In this document: positions 12,234 through 24,897 of the stretch, in pieces
Layout: each line of letters begins with the position of its first letter
How positions within the stretch are numbered: the first letter of the stretch is position 1
NCBI GenBank assembly: GCA_020137815.1
Contig: CM035351.1
Coordinates: forward strand, 9,205,969 to 9,269,968
From: Hormiphora californensis
Lineage: Eukaryota; Ctenophora; Tentaculata; Cydippida; Pleurobrachiidae
Direction of reading: 5' to 3'
DNA length: 64,000 nucleotides
Notes under the pieces: generated by a model
Seen by the model: only the letters and a program-made list of their open reading frames with translations
Told to the model about the DNA's origin: nothing
Database searches by the model: none
Position numbers and translations under genes: made by a program

Positions 12234-15200
12234 TCAGAGTTCCTTAAATGGGACTGGAGATGACGGGGGCATCTGCTTTTTATAGTTTTTGAATCTCCTA
12301 AGTGCCTTTTGAAGGACGATGGCAGCCCTTATTTCTCTTAGCCGTTGCTTTGTGGTCGTTTCAATTACCTCAACAACAAGGGTCGGGAAAGCAGCTCTAA
12401 AGCTTTCAGCCATGAGTTCTTTAATCATTTCAAACTCATCCATATTTTTGTTTGGACCGAGTGTTTTTGAAATAAGCGCCTGGAGCACATCAATACAGTG
12501 AGCTCGGTCAGTGGGGTAGAGCGGTATATCGAGAGTGAGGATGTCATCCTCTGTCACCTTGTCATTACCCAGGGGAGGCTTCAGCTCCTGGACCAGATCC
12601 CTCAACCGACTAACGTTGAGGAACTGAGTGGCCTTTGGATCGAACATCATCCATTTCTCGTAGAATATGTTGATGTCATCCACATCTATACCGAGGTCTT
12701 CCTGCTGCTGGGCCTCACTAAAGTTGTCCAGAATGACCGCGATGTACATGTTAATCATGACAAGGAAGGCCACAAGGACAAAGGAATCCAAAGTATCCCA
12801 CACCGAAAGCGTCATTTCCGCAGTCTCCGTTAGCGCCGACTTTGTCCTCGTAGAGATTAACATCGCAGTCGGGAGGGCTAATTTGAACGGAGGAAAGGAC
12901 GTCGTTCCAACCGGCTGATGTTGCTAACCTTGTCATCAAAATTAACGCCTTATCCGTGGAGGCGAAAGTTTTGCTGAAAAAAATTGTGTTAGAAATCCAT
13001 GTTTCGACATTCGATTGGCTGGGAAACATTATAATCAGTTTATCCTATTGAACGACGAACGCGTCGCTATTTATAGACCAGACTTACCTGGTCGGTCAAG
13101 ATTCCTTGGATCTGTACGTAACCAAACATAGCCACACCGACGACAGAGTAAATGTAGATGATAAGCATGAGAAGTGTCCCGATGTTCATAAGAGCAGGCA
13201 GGGAACAAATGAGAGTGTAGAGAAGCCTTCGTATACCCTTAGCCATTTGAATGATTCGGAGAATCCTAGCGACCCTGAACACCCGGAAACACCGCAATAT
13301 CGAAGGATTAATGAATGAGTCCAGTTTCATCATGTCAATTATCATGCCAAACCAGGCCGCACACACGATCACAAAATCGAAAACATTCCAGCTTTTGTGA
13401 AAGTAGAATTTTCGATATCCGATTAGCTTCACCAGTGCCTCGACGGTATAGATGATTGAAAATATAAGGTTGGCCCACCACATTACTAAATCAAATGTTA
13501 CTGATGAGTTGTGATGCTCCATGCACATCTGTCCCATATTGAGCAAAATAACAACAGTGATGAGAATCTCGAACTTCTGGCTCTCGGAGATGTCGTAGCA
13601 GAGTCGCATGAAATCGTTTCCTGGTGGGCTAACCATTCGCATCGGCTTGGTTTTTGTCATTTTCCGGAAAGTAGCCATCCATTGTCGCTGTCCAGGTGTC
13701 AGGAGGACTCCAAGTTGCCCCTTCTCTTCGTACTGAAATGGATTAAAGATTGGAGAAGAAACGTTCGAAACTAATTGATTTTAATCGGTGCAAAAACCTT
13801 ACCTCTTTCTTGAGTCGGTTAAAGTTGTCAATAATGACTCCGACCAGAAGATTAAGAGTGAAGAATGATCCGACGAAAATGAAGACTAGGAAGAAGAGGT
13901 ACGGTAGGAGGGAGTTCTCGAAGCTCGGCTGCATGTCCTTGCCTACAGAGTCAACGGAATCGTCCATAACCTCCATCCAACCTTCAAACGTTGCCTAAAA
14001 TATATCGATCATTACCTCACTTTATAAATTCCCGTGTTCTAACTACTCGATAGAACAAATGGCGGTGTAAACGTTAAAGCAAGGTGTTGAGGGGTTTGGG
14101 AAACGTAAAAATGCAGTGTAAATATTCTTGTTTCAGCTAAACTTACCACTTGGTAGAGGGCAATAAACGCGTTTAGTGTATTGTCAAAGTTAATTTTCGA
14201 GTTTCTCCAGTGCTCTTCCCCGTACTTAGCGATGCACATGGTTTTGTTGACCACTTCATCAGCAGGAATCTTTTCTCCGTCATCATCGAGGCATTTCCAA
14301 AACTTTTCTCCGAAAAATTGAACAGCTAGAATACTGAAAAAGAAACAGTACTTGGTTAATTTAGGATGGCCATGGCGAGTTAAATCTCAAAAACCACATA
14401 TATTAATATAACTACAACAACTACAAAATCTTACCAGAATACAAGCCATAAAACCAGGCAAACCAGTGACACATTTCCAAAGGACGGAATACTGGCAATA
14501 AGGGCATTTACAGAGAGTCGCATTCCCTCCCATCTTGAAATGGCTCGAAGAGGCCTGAGTGCCCTGAGTGCTCGAATGGCCTTCAATCCACCAATACCGG
14601 CGTTGGCCAAAATAATACTGATGATTGAAATCTAAAAAATTTAGTGTCAACTATTGATTTAAATAATATGATAGAAGAATACAGTTAGTTGGTCACGCAG
14701 ACTTACCGCTACCACAATAGAATCGAGCCAATGCCAAGCAGACTCGAAGTATCCTTTGACGCCAAACGCGAACATCTTCATGATTAACTCAAGCAAGAAA
14801 ACAACGGTGTAGAAGTTGTTCAGGCAATCAATTATCTGTTTCTTTATGGGATGGTAGTCCAGAGAAACGTCCTCGAAGGCCAGTGTCAGACTGGATACCA
14901 TAATCAAGGTTAAGATGGTGTACTCGAACAGGTTGTGCTCTACTATTGACCTGATTGAAGATCTAAATCTAGAACAACAGACACAAAATGGCCGACAGCA
15001 CATGGAACAGCAGAGGCAGCAGTCGTGACATTTTCCCTCCATAAAGCTCATTTTATCATCCTCTTCATCTATTCCTGCACGGGAAAATCGAACATTGTGC
15101 TACCAAATTAGGAGCCTTACAGAGTTGTACAACATCTACAACAATATTATAAACAGACAAACTCACGTGAACCATGGATGAAATTAACATAATCTTACCA

Positions 15201-18200
15201 TCGATATTGGGATCTATTTTTTCATTTTCTGGGTTTCCATTTGAACGACCCTCATTCCGGTTATCACAGTCGCTAATACGTGCAAGCCTCATCTGCTCAT
15301 TAGGAGAGGACGCAAGGTTTAACTGAGACATTCTGATATCACTTGCCAATCGGTGCTTTTTCCGCCGAGTACTCAACAACTTGTTGTAGATTCTAGTGTG
15401 TAGAGGAGGCACTGGGTTCTCCTCTGCTTCCGGTTGATTGTTAAGCGAGTCTTCTCCGAAGGCATTGAGAAGCAGGGCGAGGAACAGATTTAGAATCAGG
15501 AAGTTTCCCAAGATCAGCGCTCCGATGTAGAACACCACCGGCCAATATTGATTGTTTGTCGCATATAGTGTCTCATATAGCAGTTCAATCCATTCACCAC
15601 ACAGAATCCGGAAGAGTAACATGAAAGCATGCCAAAAATCGTCATAGTGCCATCTCGGCCAGTCCCCCTGAAAATAAAAAATCAGTATTGGTTTTTGCGT
15701 TTTGATTGAACTGATAATGAATAATGAACAGTGCTCATACCGGTTTCTCAGGAGTATGTCTTGACTTGTATGCATCTTGGAAAAGATTCATTCCGATAAC
15801 AGATAGGGCATAGATGACCACCCCAAGAATAACTGACAGATACACAAGACCTGATATGGACTCAGCAATGATATCGATAAGTGCCTTCATTGTACTCCAC
15901 GACTTCGCCAATCGAAACACTCTCAACTGAAAGATTTGTCAATGTTTCACACTTTTCGCGGTGTTAGTAGTGAATTTTAGGTAGCACATAGTACGCTGTC
16001 TGTCGCACTATTGCACGCTCAGATTTGAGAATCCAAACGGGGTCTGGCGGTGCCAGACAGGTTGTATAATATGTCTTACCACACGCAATGATCGAAGACC
16101 AGAAACGTTGAAGCTCGTACTGGATCCAAGATTCATTTCAATGAGCGAGACCATGACAATAATGGTATCAAAGACGTTCCAATTAGTTACAAACTCTCCC
16201 GGTAATAGGCCCACCATCTTAATCACCAGCTCAGTTGTAAAGATCCATGACAACACCTGAAGGAAATTTTGGTTTACAATTTGTAAGTCATACAAATGAC
16301 CATTACATGTTTTTCAATGTCTCATAATTAGAACTTACATCGTTGACTTTGGAAAGAATCTTGGCCACATCACCATCCAGACCTGGTGAGTCTATCGCCA
16401 AACACAGGGTGTTGATGACAATACACAGCATGATGCCGTTCTCGAACCAGACACAGTAAATAAAACTTTTGACGTGCTGTCGAAACCATTTCCATAATCC
16501 AAGATCTTTCTCAACTGTGCTAGAGGAGCTATCGGAAGAATCCTTGTCGCTCTTTTCACTACTGTGTGCCGTTCCTGCCTGTTGTCCATCTCCACATTCT
16601 GGGTCAACAGGGGATTCCTTCTTTTTCAGGCAACCACACAAACTTTTCAGCTTATCTTTCACCGATGGTTTCTCTGGTATGTGGTTCGGATCATGAATTC
16701 CAGTGTGATTGTCGTTGTTGTAGTGCCCCTGACTACTATTCCCCGAACAACTTTCTTCCTCTATGATACTGTCATGACTATCTTCCAGTATTTGACTGGA
16801 TCCCCCGCTCTAAAAAGAAATGGAGTAGTAAACGGCTGTCGGCTATAAGTCCGATCGGTCAATTAAATATCTGCAGAGATGATATCTGTCAAACTCCACC
16901 TCATATGTGAAGCTGTCAGACTTAGCCCGCCTCACCTGCTTCTACTGATTGGAACAATAGTGGTCAGGCATTGCCTGGCAGGGTTCACATGATGGGGTGG
17001 GGGTGACAGATATATAGGAACGATGAATACATAAAAAAGAAATTGATCAGTCTAATATTTTGGGGTGTTAATATGTTACGTGAACTGGCGATATATGTTG
17101 GTAAATACCTTTTCCTCGTCCTCTGGTTCGTCTAAAGCTTCTTGCTCATACGAAATAGCCACGACAGCCAAAACCAAGTTGATAAGATAAAACGAACCAA
17201 ACAGCAGAATGCACAAGAAATAGGTAATATACATGGCTCCACATGACCCTAAAATCTGCAGGAATTCATTTTTAAGAAACTTATAACTTCGGAAAGGGAA
17301 CTTCGGGAAGTAAACGCACGTCGTCCTGGGTGTGGACTAAAAAGATATATGCTTTATTGCACTAAATCCCTTGCCCGTATCACGGAAAGGCTTATAAACT
17401 GGCCATTAAAATATGTACCTTGCTATAAACATCCTCCCAAAAGTCCAGTGTGATAAGTTGAGCACATGTTAGCATGGCGTAGGCAAAGTTATCAAAATTT
17501 GTATGTCCCTGATTAGGATTAGCATCTGTGTTCAAGCATTTTGATCCCAATGGACACTGTCTGGTACCCCTAAAAGAAAACACATGATTAGTACATGTAC
17601 ATAATACATCGAGTACGTATATTGCCATATGATTGTAATCGATGGCATTGTGTATTATACATACATTGATCCTGGAGTCCCGCAGATGATAGGTTCATCT
17701 ATTGATACCCAGTTATCTTCAGTATTAATGAATTCATTCCACATGTCCAGATAGCTAGAATTCCTTTCAACATCAAATTTTTCATTTATTGTATTCAGTG
17801 CATCTGCATCTTCACTTTCCAAAGTTGCTAGATACTCGTAATACCAGGCTTCCTCGTTAGCATCCGGATCAACAATGCATCTGTTCCTCAGTTGCCCCAT
17901 GAAAAGCTGTAAACCAATAATAGCGAACACCGCCAGGAAAAACACTGTCAACAACATGACGTCTGATAGATTTTTCAGCGATTTTAGGAGCGAGTTTACC
18001 ATGATTCTCAATCCTGAAACAGACCGTGTTAAAAGTCTAGCAATGCTCTAATTTACAAACAAATCAAAACACCTGGTTAGTCACAAGACACACAAAACAC
18101 ACCTGGTACCACTGTAATGACTTTCAGGGAACGCAAAACCCTCAGCGCCTTTATGAACGAAAGCTTACTGAGCTCCTTTTGTAACGTCAAATACCTGAAA

Positions 18201-18997
18201 AGTGTTTGTTTAGAAATAATTCCGATTCAGAAATTACATTTGTTCTCGTGTAAACTGTTAGTCCAAGATGTGATACATGGAATAATTTTGAACTTACCCA
18301 AACACCACTACCAGAAAATCCAAACGGTTCCAAGGGTCTCTGAGATATGCATTTTCATGCATCGCAAATCCCCTCCCGATTGTTTTTACTATCATCTCTG
18401 ACGTGTATATAGCTGCAAACCCCATTCTGAAATAATAATATTGATCGTACATCAGATGGCTAACCGAATCAGCTTTAGAAAATTAAAGATTGAAGACGTT
18501 CTTGTACAAAGACTTTACTTACTCTACAGCTACAGTTTGTACTTCATCAGTGTTGATTGCAAGTATCACACAGTTTGCCAAAATAACAGTTATAATAAAA
18601 TTGTCGAACCACTGGTTGCAGATCAGTCTGATGCAGAATGCTCGAATTGGATTTTTTGTTGACAAAAGCCAAAGGGACTTTTCTTTACTGAATTTAAAGG
18701 TAACTGTAGAGCCCATCCTTTTTTCGACGATCGTCAATGTCTGAAATGAAAGGGGTAATAATACTCGGATAGATCTTCATATCTTAAAAGCTTGACTGTT
18801 GGTAAACAGCTGTAGCAGCTAGCTGCCTTGCGGGATAATATCTTGTCAAGGAATCTAATGCCTATGAAACAAACCGAGTTGCTAGAGCTTGTAGAGGATC
18901 CGCGGCCCCTGATACTGGGAAGCATGGGCTCTGAGTACTCCTCTGCCATCACGTTTCCCGCTGCGTTACTCATCATATCGTTTGCATCTGACGACAT
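12234..18997 (-). CDS. Voltage-gated sodium channel alpha subunit, DEEA filter
   Basis: A four-domain, 24-segment plasma-membrane channel that generates depolarising current. Exons, high to low: 18875-18997, 18523-18740, 18298-18426, 18103-18194, 17665-18013, 17419-17569, 17109-17255, 16339-16809, 16080-16256, 15741-15926, 15199-15667, 14707-15074, 14435-14631, 14147-14333, 13803-13994, 13088-13732, 12234-12973 (about 1,610 residues). Visible signatures: S4 helices [14 protein letters not shown] (III) and [13 protein letters not shown] (IV); pore loops TLDFWED, CGEWIEL, TFEGWME and TSAGWND, giving filter D-E-E-A; domain IV S6 [11 protein letters not shown]; a C-terminal IQ-like helix ([12 protein letters not shown]). 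The III-IV linker reads GVLLTPGQ where vertebrate channels have IFMT, so classical fast inactivation may be weak or different. The last exon needs two single-base +1 corrections (near 12955 and 12800-12815). The intron 1 donor (GTTTGT) is phase-consistent but less certain. The family is clearly Nav, not Cav, by S6 and domain IV sequence. Confidence 0.93.
18741..18874 (-). other. Intron 1 of the channel gene, or extra N-terminal coding
   Basis: The N-terminal open frame continues through this stretch as far as residues [12 protein letters not shown], slightly like the EDLDPYY stretch before S1 in other sodium channels. It then falls out of frame with the S1 exon. Splicing from GTTTGT to TTTCATTTCAG removes the stretch in phase, so I treat it as an intron. 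The alternative is coding sequence with one more frame break. Confidence 0.45.
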
Positions 18998-18999
18998 TG

Positions 19000-20744
19000 C
19001 AGGGGGACACCACTTTCTGACAACCTTTTACATTCCCCCACACACACCGAAACTTACTAAAGAGGCTAAAGAGTAGCTGTGCTTGTTTTTGCTTAAGAGC
19101 CAGTGGTATAATTTTCAGACCCACGTGAGGCACATGTGTGTTTAAAAGAGCTACGATCATTTTCGACGTTACAAAAGGCTGTTTTTAACAAATAAAAGGG
19201 TTGGATCCGTTGCGGCGCCTCTTGCACTAGATCAAGAGGAAACTGGCAAAAAGGTAGAGACACCATTGGGGACAGTGGGTAGAACCAGGAAGGATGATAA
19301 TACACTAAAGTAGCCAGCTGTATACAATCGAGACGGAGACTCAAGTACTTCTGAAGAATGAACGCCGAATGAAAATACTGACAAATTGAATTAAAAAATC
19401 TTAAAATCAAAACTGATTAAAAAGAGAATATAATATAATGATTAAAAGAGTTGATACGACGCCTCCTTGTCTTGATGGGACCTACATGGCTATTAAAATA
19501 GAACGAATTTAGAATTGGACACACCGATAAAACAGCTCGACGAAGAGAAAGGGAAGATTTTGATTGCCACCGCAGATGATAATTCTGCTCGATCTCTCGC
19601 TCGCTCTTTGATTGGCGGAAACACACCAAGCGCATGTGTGTATGTTTCGATAGAAGTGAAAGATCTCATCTCTCTCTCTCTCTCTCTAGCGCGATCTATC
19701 GATCCTCGCTATATCGTCTATTCTCCTCTCGCGTAGCGGTCTCGTTCTCTATAGTACTCGATATATAGAACGACGCCGTCTCGCTATTACTCGCGAGACT
19801 CGCTATCGCTGAGTCTCTATCGCGGAGAGTCGTCGATAGCTATATCGCTCTTCTCTCTGCTATCTTATCTATAGCTTCTATTCTCTCATTTCTATCTGCT
19901 CTGGCTCAGATGTGGGCTGTGGCACGACAAAATGATTCCTTGGTAATATAATGGGGAACATTTCTGAGAGTTCATGGTCCGGGTCAGAAACTGGAAAACC
20001 CAAAATTATATAGGCAGTCATCACCGTGATAGCTTAAACTGCTCGTACCCTTTGACAAAAGGGCACGAGTTTGCAAAGACCCTCTTCTCCGTGCGAGTGT
20101 ACGATTGAATTGTTCAGTCAGGCGATCAAGGTTGAGTCGCCTGACACTGTGTCCGCACGGAACACGTTTTTAGAATAAAAAGAAAGTATAAACAATTCAA
20201 GATCAAGGGCAGTCCAATCAACACAACCAAAATAATCATATATTTGTGTTCATATTTTCCTTACCGGTCTGTCTGTAGCCATTTTATTCAGTTGCCTTTT
20301 TGCAATGGTACAATCTCGGTTGTTTACCCACCTTTATTACTTGAAAATGTTTTAGGTTATCCTTAGGAGTTACAGGGTGCTGTCTACATGTACAATGTCA
20401 ACACTCAACTAAGTATATAATAGGCTCTGCAGAGACAGTTATCTACACTTCAAGTTTTTATTTTAACTCACAATATGTACAAATCTCGATTTGCCGGAAC
20501 GGAGGAGTGGCCGGTAAATCAAGGTTTTACTGTTAAATACATAAGGAGTATGTAGCGAAACAAGAGGGTTGGGTTTCGTAACAAGCCGACAATTGAAAGT
20601 AGGAGTATGAGAAAATCAGCTAGATAGGGCAGAACGACTAGTTTTTAAGAGAAACGTGTACTAAAGTGATTTGAGCTGTCACCGGCTTTTGGTTTTAACA
20701 TCATTTTGGAGCCAAGTTAAAGTTTCCAACTTCCCAAGGCAATA
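19000..20744. other. Gene-poor 5' flank of the sodium channel gene
   Basis: No supportable exon. A degenerate CT/CGAT/TATA low-complexity stretch runs from about 19665 to 19900. Hairpins built on CACGAG/CTCGTG-type and GTCAGGCGA/TCGCCTGAC arms occur at 20040-20160. The channel promoter is presumably near 19000-19300, but no core element stands out. Confidence 0.5.
20113..20150. repeat. Short hairpin GTCAGGCGA/TCGCCTGAC
   Basis: GTCAGGCGA is separated by about 14 bases from its reverse complement TCGCCTGAC, forming a perfect 9-base-pair stem. A related GTCAGGCGGT/CTGCCTGAC pair occurs at 21898-21925. Confidence 0.7.
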
Positions 20745-20916
20745 CAGTCGGACCCCGATTTAACGGCACCCTCGGGGGAAAGGGTTTTGTCCGTTAAATC
20801 GGGGTGTCCGCTAAATCGGGGTCAAATACTGTTAATTTCCTATATCGGGGGAAGATTATGCTGCCGTTAAATCGGGGTGCCGCTAAATCGGGGGCCGTTA
20901 AATCGGGGTCCGACTG
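20745..20916. mobile_element. TA-flanked MITE, pogo/Tigger-like ends
   Basis: The element begins CAGTCGGACCCCGATTTAAC and ends with its reverse complement GTTAAATCGGGGTCCGACTG, flanked on both sides by TA. Internal repeats of CTAAATCGGGGT fill the middle. A TA duplication and a CAGTCG-type terminus fit the Tc1/mariner superfamily, pogo/Tigger branch. At 172 bases it has no coding capacity and would need a transposase supplied elsewhere. Confidence 0.8.
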
Positions 20917-20919
20917 TAC

Positions 20920-22319
20920 TATCAATGCATGGGGGAAAACTACGTAATAAATCAGGCTGGGATTTACATTGGTATTGAACCGTGCATTTCACCATTTCAC
21001 CACTGTTAAAATTTAATCGGATTTTCTTTGCAAGGAGACTAAATAAAAAGCGATGGTTCTGTTCTATACCGAGAAGACATTCTGTTTTCGAGATTTTTTC
21101 CCCAACAACAAATGCCATAGTGTGGCGTCAAAAAGGAACTGGTCGAAACAGCATAATAATAGGGAGCTCCTGGAGTATTTTTCCATGGAACTACCTGTCA
21201 GCTTTAATAATCCTGTTGCAGTAACAAGCGTCAGATAGACTCAACAACAATCGGACTGTATCAACTTCCAGTCTGGGAAGAATGTATTTTTAGTGAAATA
21301 CACTCTGGCCGAATGTGGGTCTGTTAATCATTGACCACTGACAATTTTTGGCCGAATATTTATTCGCTCGTCTTCCCAAAATAGGAATGTTAACTTGGTC
21401 AATAGAATTCACATGTCTACACAGCAGAATAATAGCATCAGTAACAGTTAAAAGTGCTAAATGATACGCTGACTGATAATTCATCAGAAGATAAAACCCA
21501 TCAAAGAATAGTTTCAGTCCATTTACAGTTAAGCATGTGTTAATAATCCGATCAATTAAAGATATACAGCCCAGCCCTTTTTTAAATGAGCAACTGTTAT
21601 AAAATGAGTCGTTCATTTTGATTTAGTTTTTAGATCAAAAATAGCTTTGGCACATATTCAAACGATGGTTTAGCTAGTTTAGATGATACACAATTCGATT
21701 CGGTTTTTGGTAAAGTAATGGTGTTAATTAATTGGCCCACTCGGCATCTTAAACATGGATTTTATTGCCATGGCAACTATGCATGTTGTAGAAACATGGC
21801 AAATATTTTCCGAAATATGAAGTGAACATTTTTATATAGGTTTCGAATGCTATATGACGAAAATGTCATTAGCTAGCCAGGGAGTCACTTTTGAGTCTGT
21901 CAGGCGGTTATTAACTGCCTGACAGACTCAAAAGTAACTGCCAGTTACTTTTTCTAATCGAATGATTCATGTCGTTGCATACTTTCTATACTTTTCTAGC
22001 ACCTATTCTCTTATAAAGGGTTTCCCTAAACCACTATAACATTGACAGGTCAGACTCACTTCAGTCGCATTTTCAACCTTTCATACCCCCGCCTTGAGCA
22101 TCTACCCTAGGTCTAATTGAAATTAAAATAGTGTGTTAAAATACTTAGCATAAATGTGATTGAGTCATATTTTCTCTGTGGCTGTATATAAATATGGCCA
22201 ATATTCTAATAGAGAAGACGGTGATGAGGAGCACACACAATTTAGTTGTGCTAAACAGAAATGAGGGAATTGAGAATAAAACTCAGAGAAACTCGGATTC
22301 TCATTCTTCTTTCCTTGCT
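20920..22319. other. Intergenic sequence without recognisable genes
   Basis: AT-rich sequence with several short open frames that resemble no family and lack splice support. The only clear structure is a long hairpin at 21877-21955. Confidence 0.5.
21877..21955. repeat. Hairpin around GACTCAAAAG
   Basis: AGTCACTTTTGAGTCTGTCAGG is mirrored after a short loop (GCGGTTATTAACTG) by CCTGACAGACTCAAAAGTAACT. The stem exceeds 20 base pairs with few mismatches. It could be a small MITE or a transcribed hairpin; no flanking gene context helps. Confidence 0.75.
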
Positions 22320-22323
22320 ACCG

Positions 22324-22392
<69 letters not shown>

Positions 22393-22445
22393 TTCTCTCT
22401 CTCTCTCTTTCTCTCTCTCTCCCTCTTTCTCTCTCACTCACTCAC

Positions 22446-22507
<62 letters not shown>

Positions 22508-22562
22508 CCTGTCTCTCTCTCTCCTCTCTCTCTCTCACTCACTCACTCATTCTCTCTCTAGA
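22324..22562. repeat. CT microsatellite block
   Basis: About 240 bases of CT with scattered interruptions (TTTCT, CACTCACT). The serine/leucine-rich open frames over it are artefacts of the dinucleotide repeat. Confidence 0.95.
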
Positions 22563-22694
22563 GCAGTATAAGATCATCTAGTGAAACTTGACAGTAAATT
22601 TGCGTCAATTTAGTTTCATGATCGCCACTGATTGGCCTCACACCAGTAATTGGAAGGCACACACACTCACACCAGGCATCTCTCCTTCTCCAAA

Positions 22695-22870
22695 TATCTA
22701 TCTCTCTCTCTCTCCTTCTCTCTATCTCTCTCTCCTCTCTATCTCTCCTTCTCTCTCCCTCTCTCTCCTTTCTCTTCTCTCTCTCTCGCTCTTCCTCTCT
22801 CTCCTCTCTGCTCTCTCTCTCTCTCTCTCTCTCTCTCCTTCTCCAAATCTCTATCTTCTCTTTCTCTCTA

Positions 22871-22929
<59 letters not shown>

Positions 22930-22975
22930 ATCTCTCTCCCTCTCTTTCTCTCTCCCAATCTCCCGTTTCTCTATC
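22695..22975. repeat. CT/CTAT microsatellite block
   Basis: A second CT-rich tract of about 280 bases, with CTAT and CCTT variants. Confidence 0.95.
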
Positions 22976-23789
22976 TGACTGTGCCATAAATAACATTAAC
23001 CATCTGCACACGACGGTAGAGTAAACGAGCTCTGAACCCAATCTCACATTCCGTGTCTCCATCGCCGGGAGAGAGAGCCAGAAGAGTGAGAGCAATTAGA
23101 GAAGGAATGAAGAGATGATTAGGAGAAACAATTTTCCGAAAAAGAACTAAAAAGTTGGATCTGTGTGGGTATAACATCATCATTCATAATGATATACCAA
23201 TGAAAGTCATCTTCAAAAGGAAACAGTACATTATAAGATATGGAAAAGTAGATGATGTTTACACGAATCAGGGTTTCCGATGGGTTTTTAGATGCTGTGG
23301 CGGCTTACCTTGCCTTGTTCGATTATAAGATAAAATCAAAATAGTTTGAACAAAACAAGGCTTGCCTTGCTGCAAAACTCCTTTTTTACTTATGGTAGAG
23401 TTAGTTCAAGTATACATTTAGTTGTGGTCGACCATTAATGTTTGAAAGTATTATTTACACCACTAAATTGTAATAAGATTCTTATCTTGCGTCCCATGAA
23501 TAGCCCCTGCAGTTGTTGTTATACTCATCATTTCACATACCCCACGTTTTTAATTTCTTTATCACGGGTAACCCGATATATTAGCTGGAAAGAAACCAAG
23601 TTGAGCATGCAGGGTACTGCTGCTGCAGGTCGACCTCATTATAGTTCTCTGCAACCTCTCATATCTGTGTATCGAGACTGCTCTGGATAGACCAGTGTTG
23701 AGATGGCTCTGCTGTAGAGGGGTCACAGGTAGGAGCTCTAACTGTGTCATCCGGTGTCCCATTACCTTTTATACTCTCGCTCATCTCCC

Positions 23790-23829
<40 letters not shown>

Positions 23830-24338
23830 GGCAGCTGGGCCACGTTCTCATATTCCCAGTAGAAGACTGGCTTTTGTAAGTTTTGGTTGTTCTAAGAACT
23901 TCGTTTTCTCTCCTCTACACATCCACAGATATGCTTACAGATTTTACTGTGTACTGTGAACCCGTGGAAATGTATTGTGTTGCAAAGTGTATCTGCATTT
24001 CTATACGCATCATGCTTGCTACTGCCGCATGGTAGGGCAGGCACCGTGCCTACAATCTGTGTGTGCTGTACAGAGATCTGACTATTATGTTCATTGATGT
24101 CTCTCTGCTTAGTGTATAGAGTTGTGTATGATTCGTTGCGGGCTACTTGTAGAGTGCATTGCTAGTTATTACTCGGAATACAATCTTGCACGGTCATTTT
24201 GCTTGGTTAATCCAGAGGCAATGTGTGTCACTTTGTTCATGATTTGTTGTTGCAGGTTATAGAACTCCCCCTTTTTATTCCCACCTCCCCCTATATAACC
24301 CATATCTCTCTATCCCCCCTAATGACCCCTCATGTTGT
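22976..24338. other. Intergenic sequence upstream of the caspase-like pair
   Basis: No convincing exon. A short CT run lies at about 23783-23823. Short open frames (for example 23442-23690) show no family resemblance. Confidence 0.5.
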
Positions 24339-24892
24339 GTTAGAGCCTTTCTAGACGAGACAAAATCTCGTATGAGGCTCCTATAGTAGGCTCCTATAGG
24401 AGGCTCCTATAGTAGGTAGCAAGACCACTCTAAACGAGTAACTGGCTACTATAGGAGCCTCCTATAGGAGCCTCATACGAGGCTCGTCTAGAGATGATTT
24501 GGACCGTCGTATGAGGCTCCTATAGTAGCTATTGCACGTGATCGTTGTCACGTGTGAACGAAATATTATACCGGGGTAAATAATGGGTCGTGTTAACAGG
24601 GGGTGAAGTGTGAATGTAAGGCTTCCACAACGTCCCCGTTTCATATTTCGTTCACACGTGACAACGATCACGTGCAAAAGCTACTATAGGAGCCTCATAG
24701 GAGGGTCCAAATCATCTCTAGACGAGCCTCGTATGAGGCTCCTATAGTAGGCTGTAATGGTTCAAACTCTAACAGGCTGTTAGAGTAGAAATGAAGCTCT
24801 AGACGAGTATCCACCTACTATAGGAGGCTACTATAGGAGCCTCCTATAGTAGCCTCATACGAGATTTTGTCTCGTCTAGAGAGGCTCTTAGG
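24339..24892. mobile_element. TTA-flanked foldback MITE
   Basis: Ends GAGCCTTTCTAGACGAGAC and GTCTCGTCTAGAGAGGCTC are imperfect inverted repeats, each bordered by TTA. The arms hold many CTCCTATAGTAGG and CTCATACGAG units in both orientations. An inner inverted repeat of CACGTGATCGTTGTCACGTG-type sequence lies at about 24535-24570 and 24645-24675. A TTA target duplication and roughly 550-base length suit a PIF/Harbinger-type MITE, but the assignment is tentative. Its right boundary TTAG lies 6 bases before the start codon of the first caspase-like gene and overlaps the presumed splice acceptor there. Confidence 0.75.
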
Positions 24893-24897
24893 TTCAC

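Noticed and set aside
12234-18997. Voltage-gated calcium channel
   Set aside because: Domain IV S6 ([11 protein letters not shown]), domain I S6 ([14 protein letters not shown]) and the TSAGW pore loop are sodium channel signatures; calcium channels would have E or D in all four pore positions.
22194-23024. Long Ser/Leu-rich open frames
   Set aside because: They are translations of CT microsatellites, which are open in several frames by composition.
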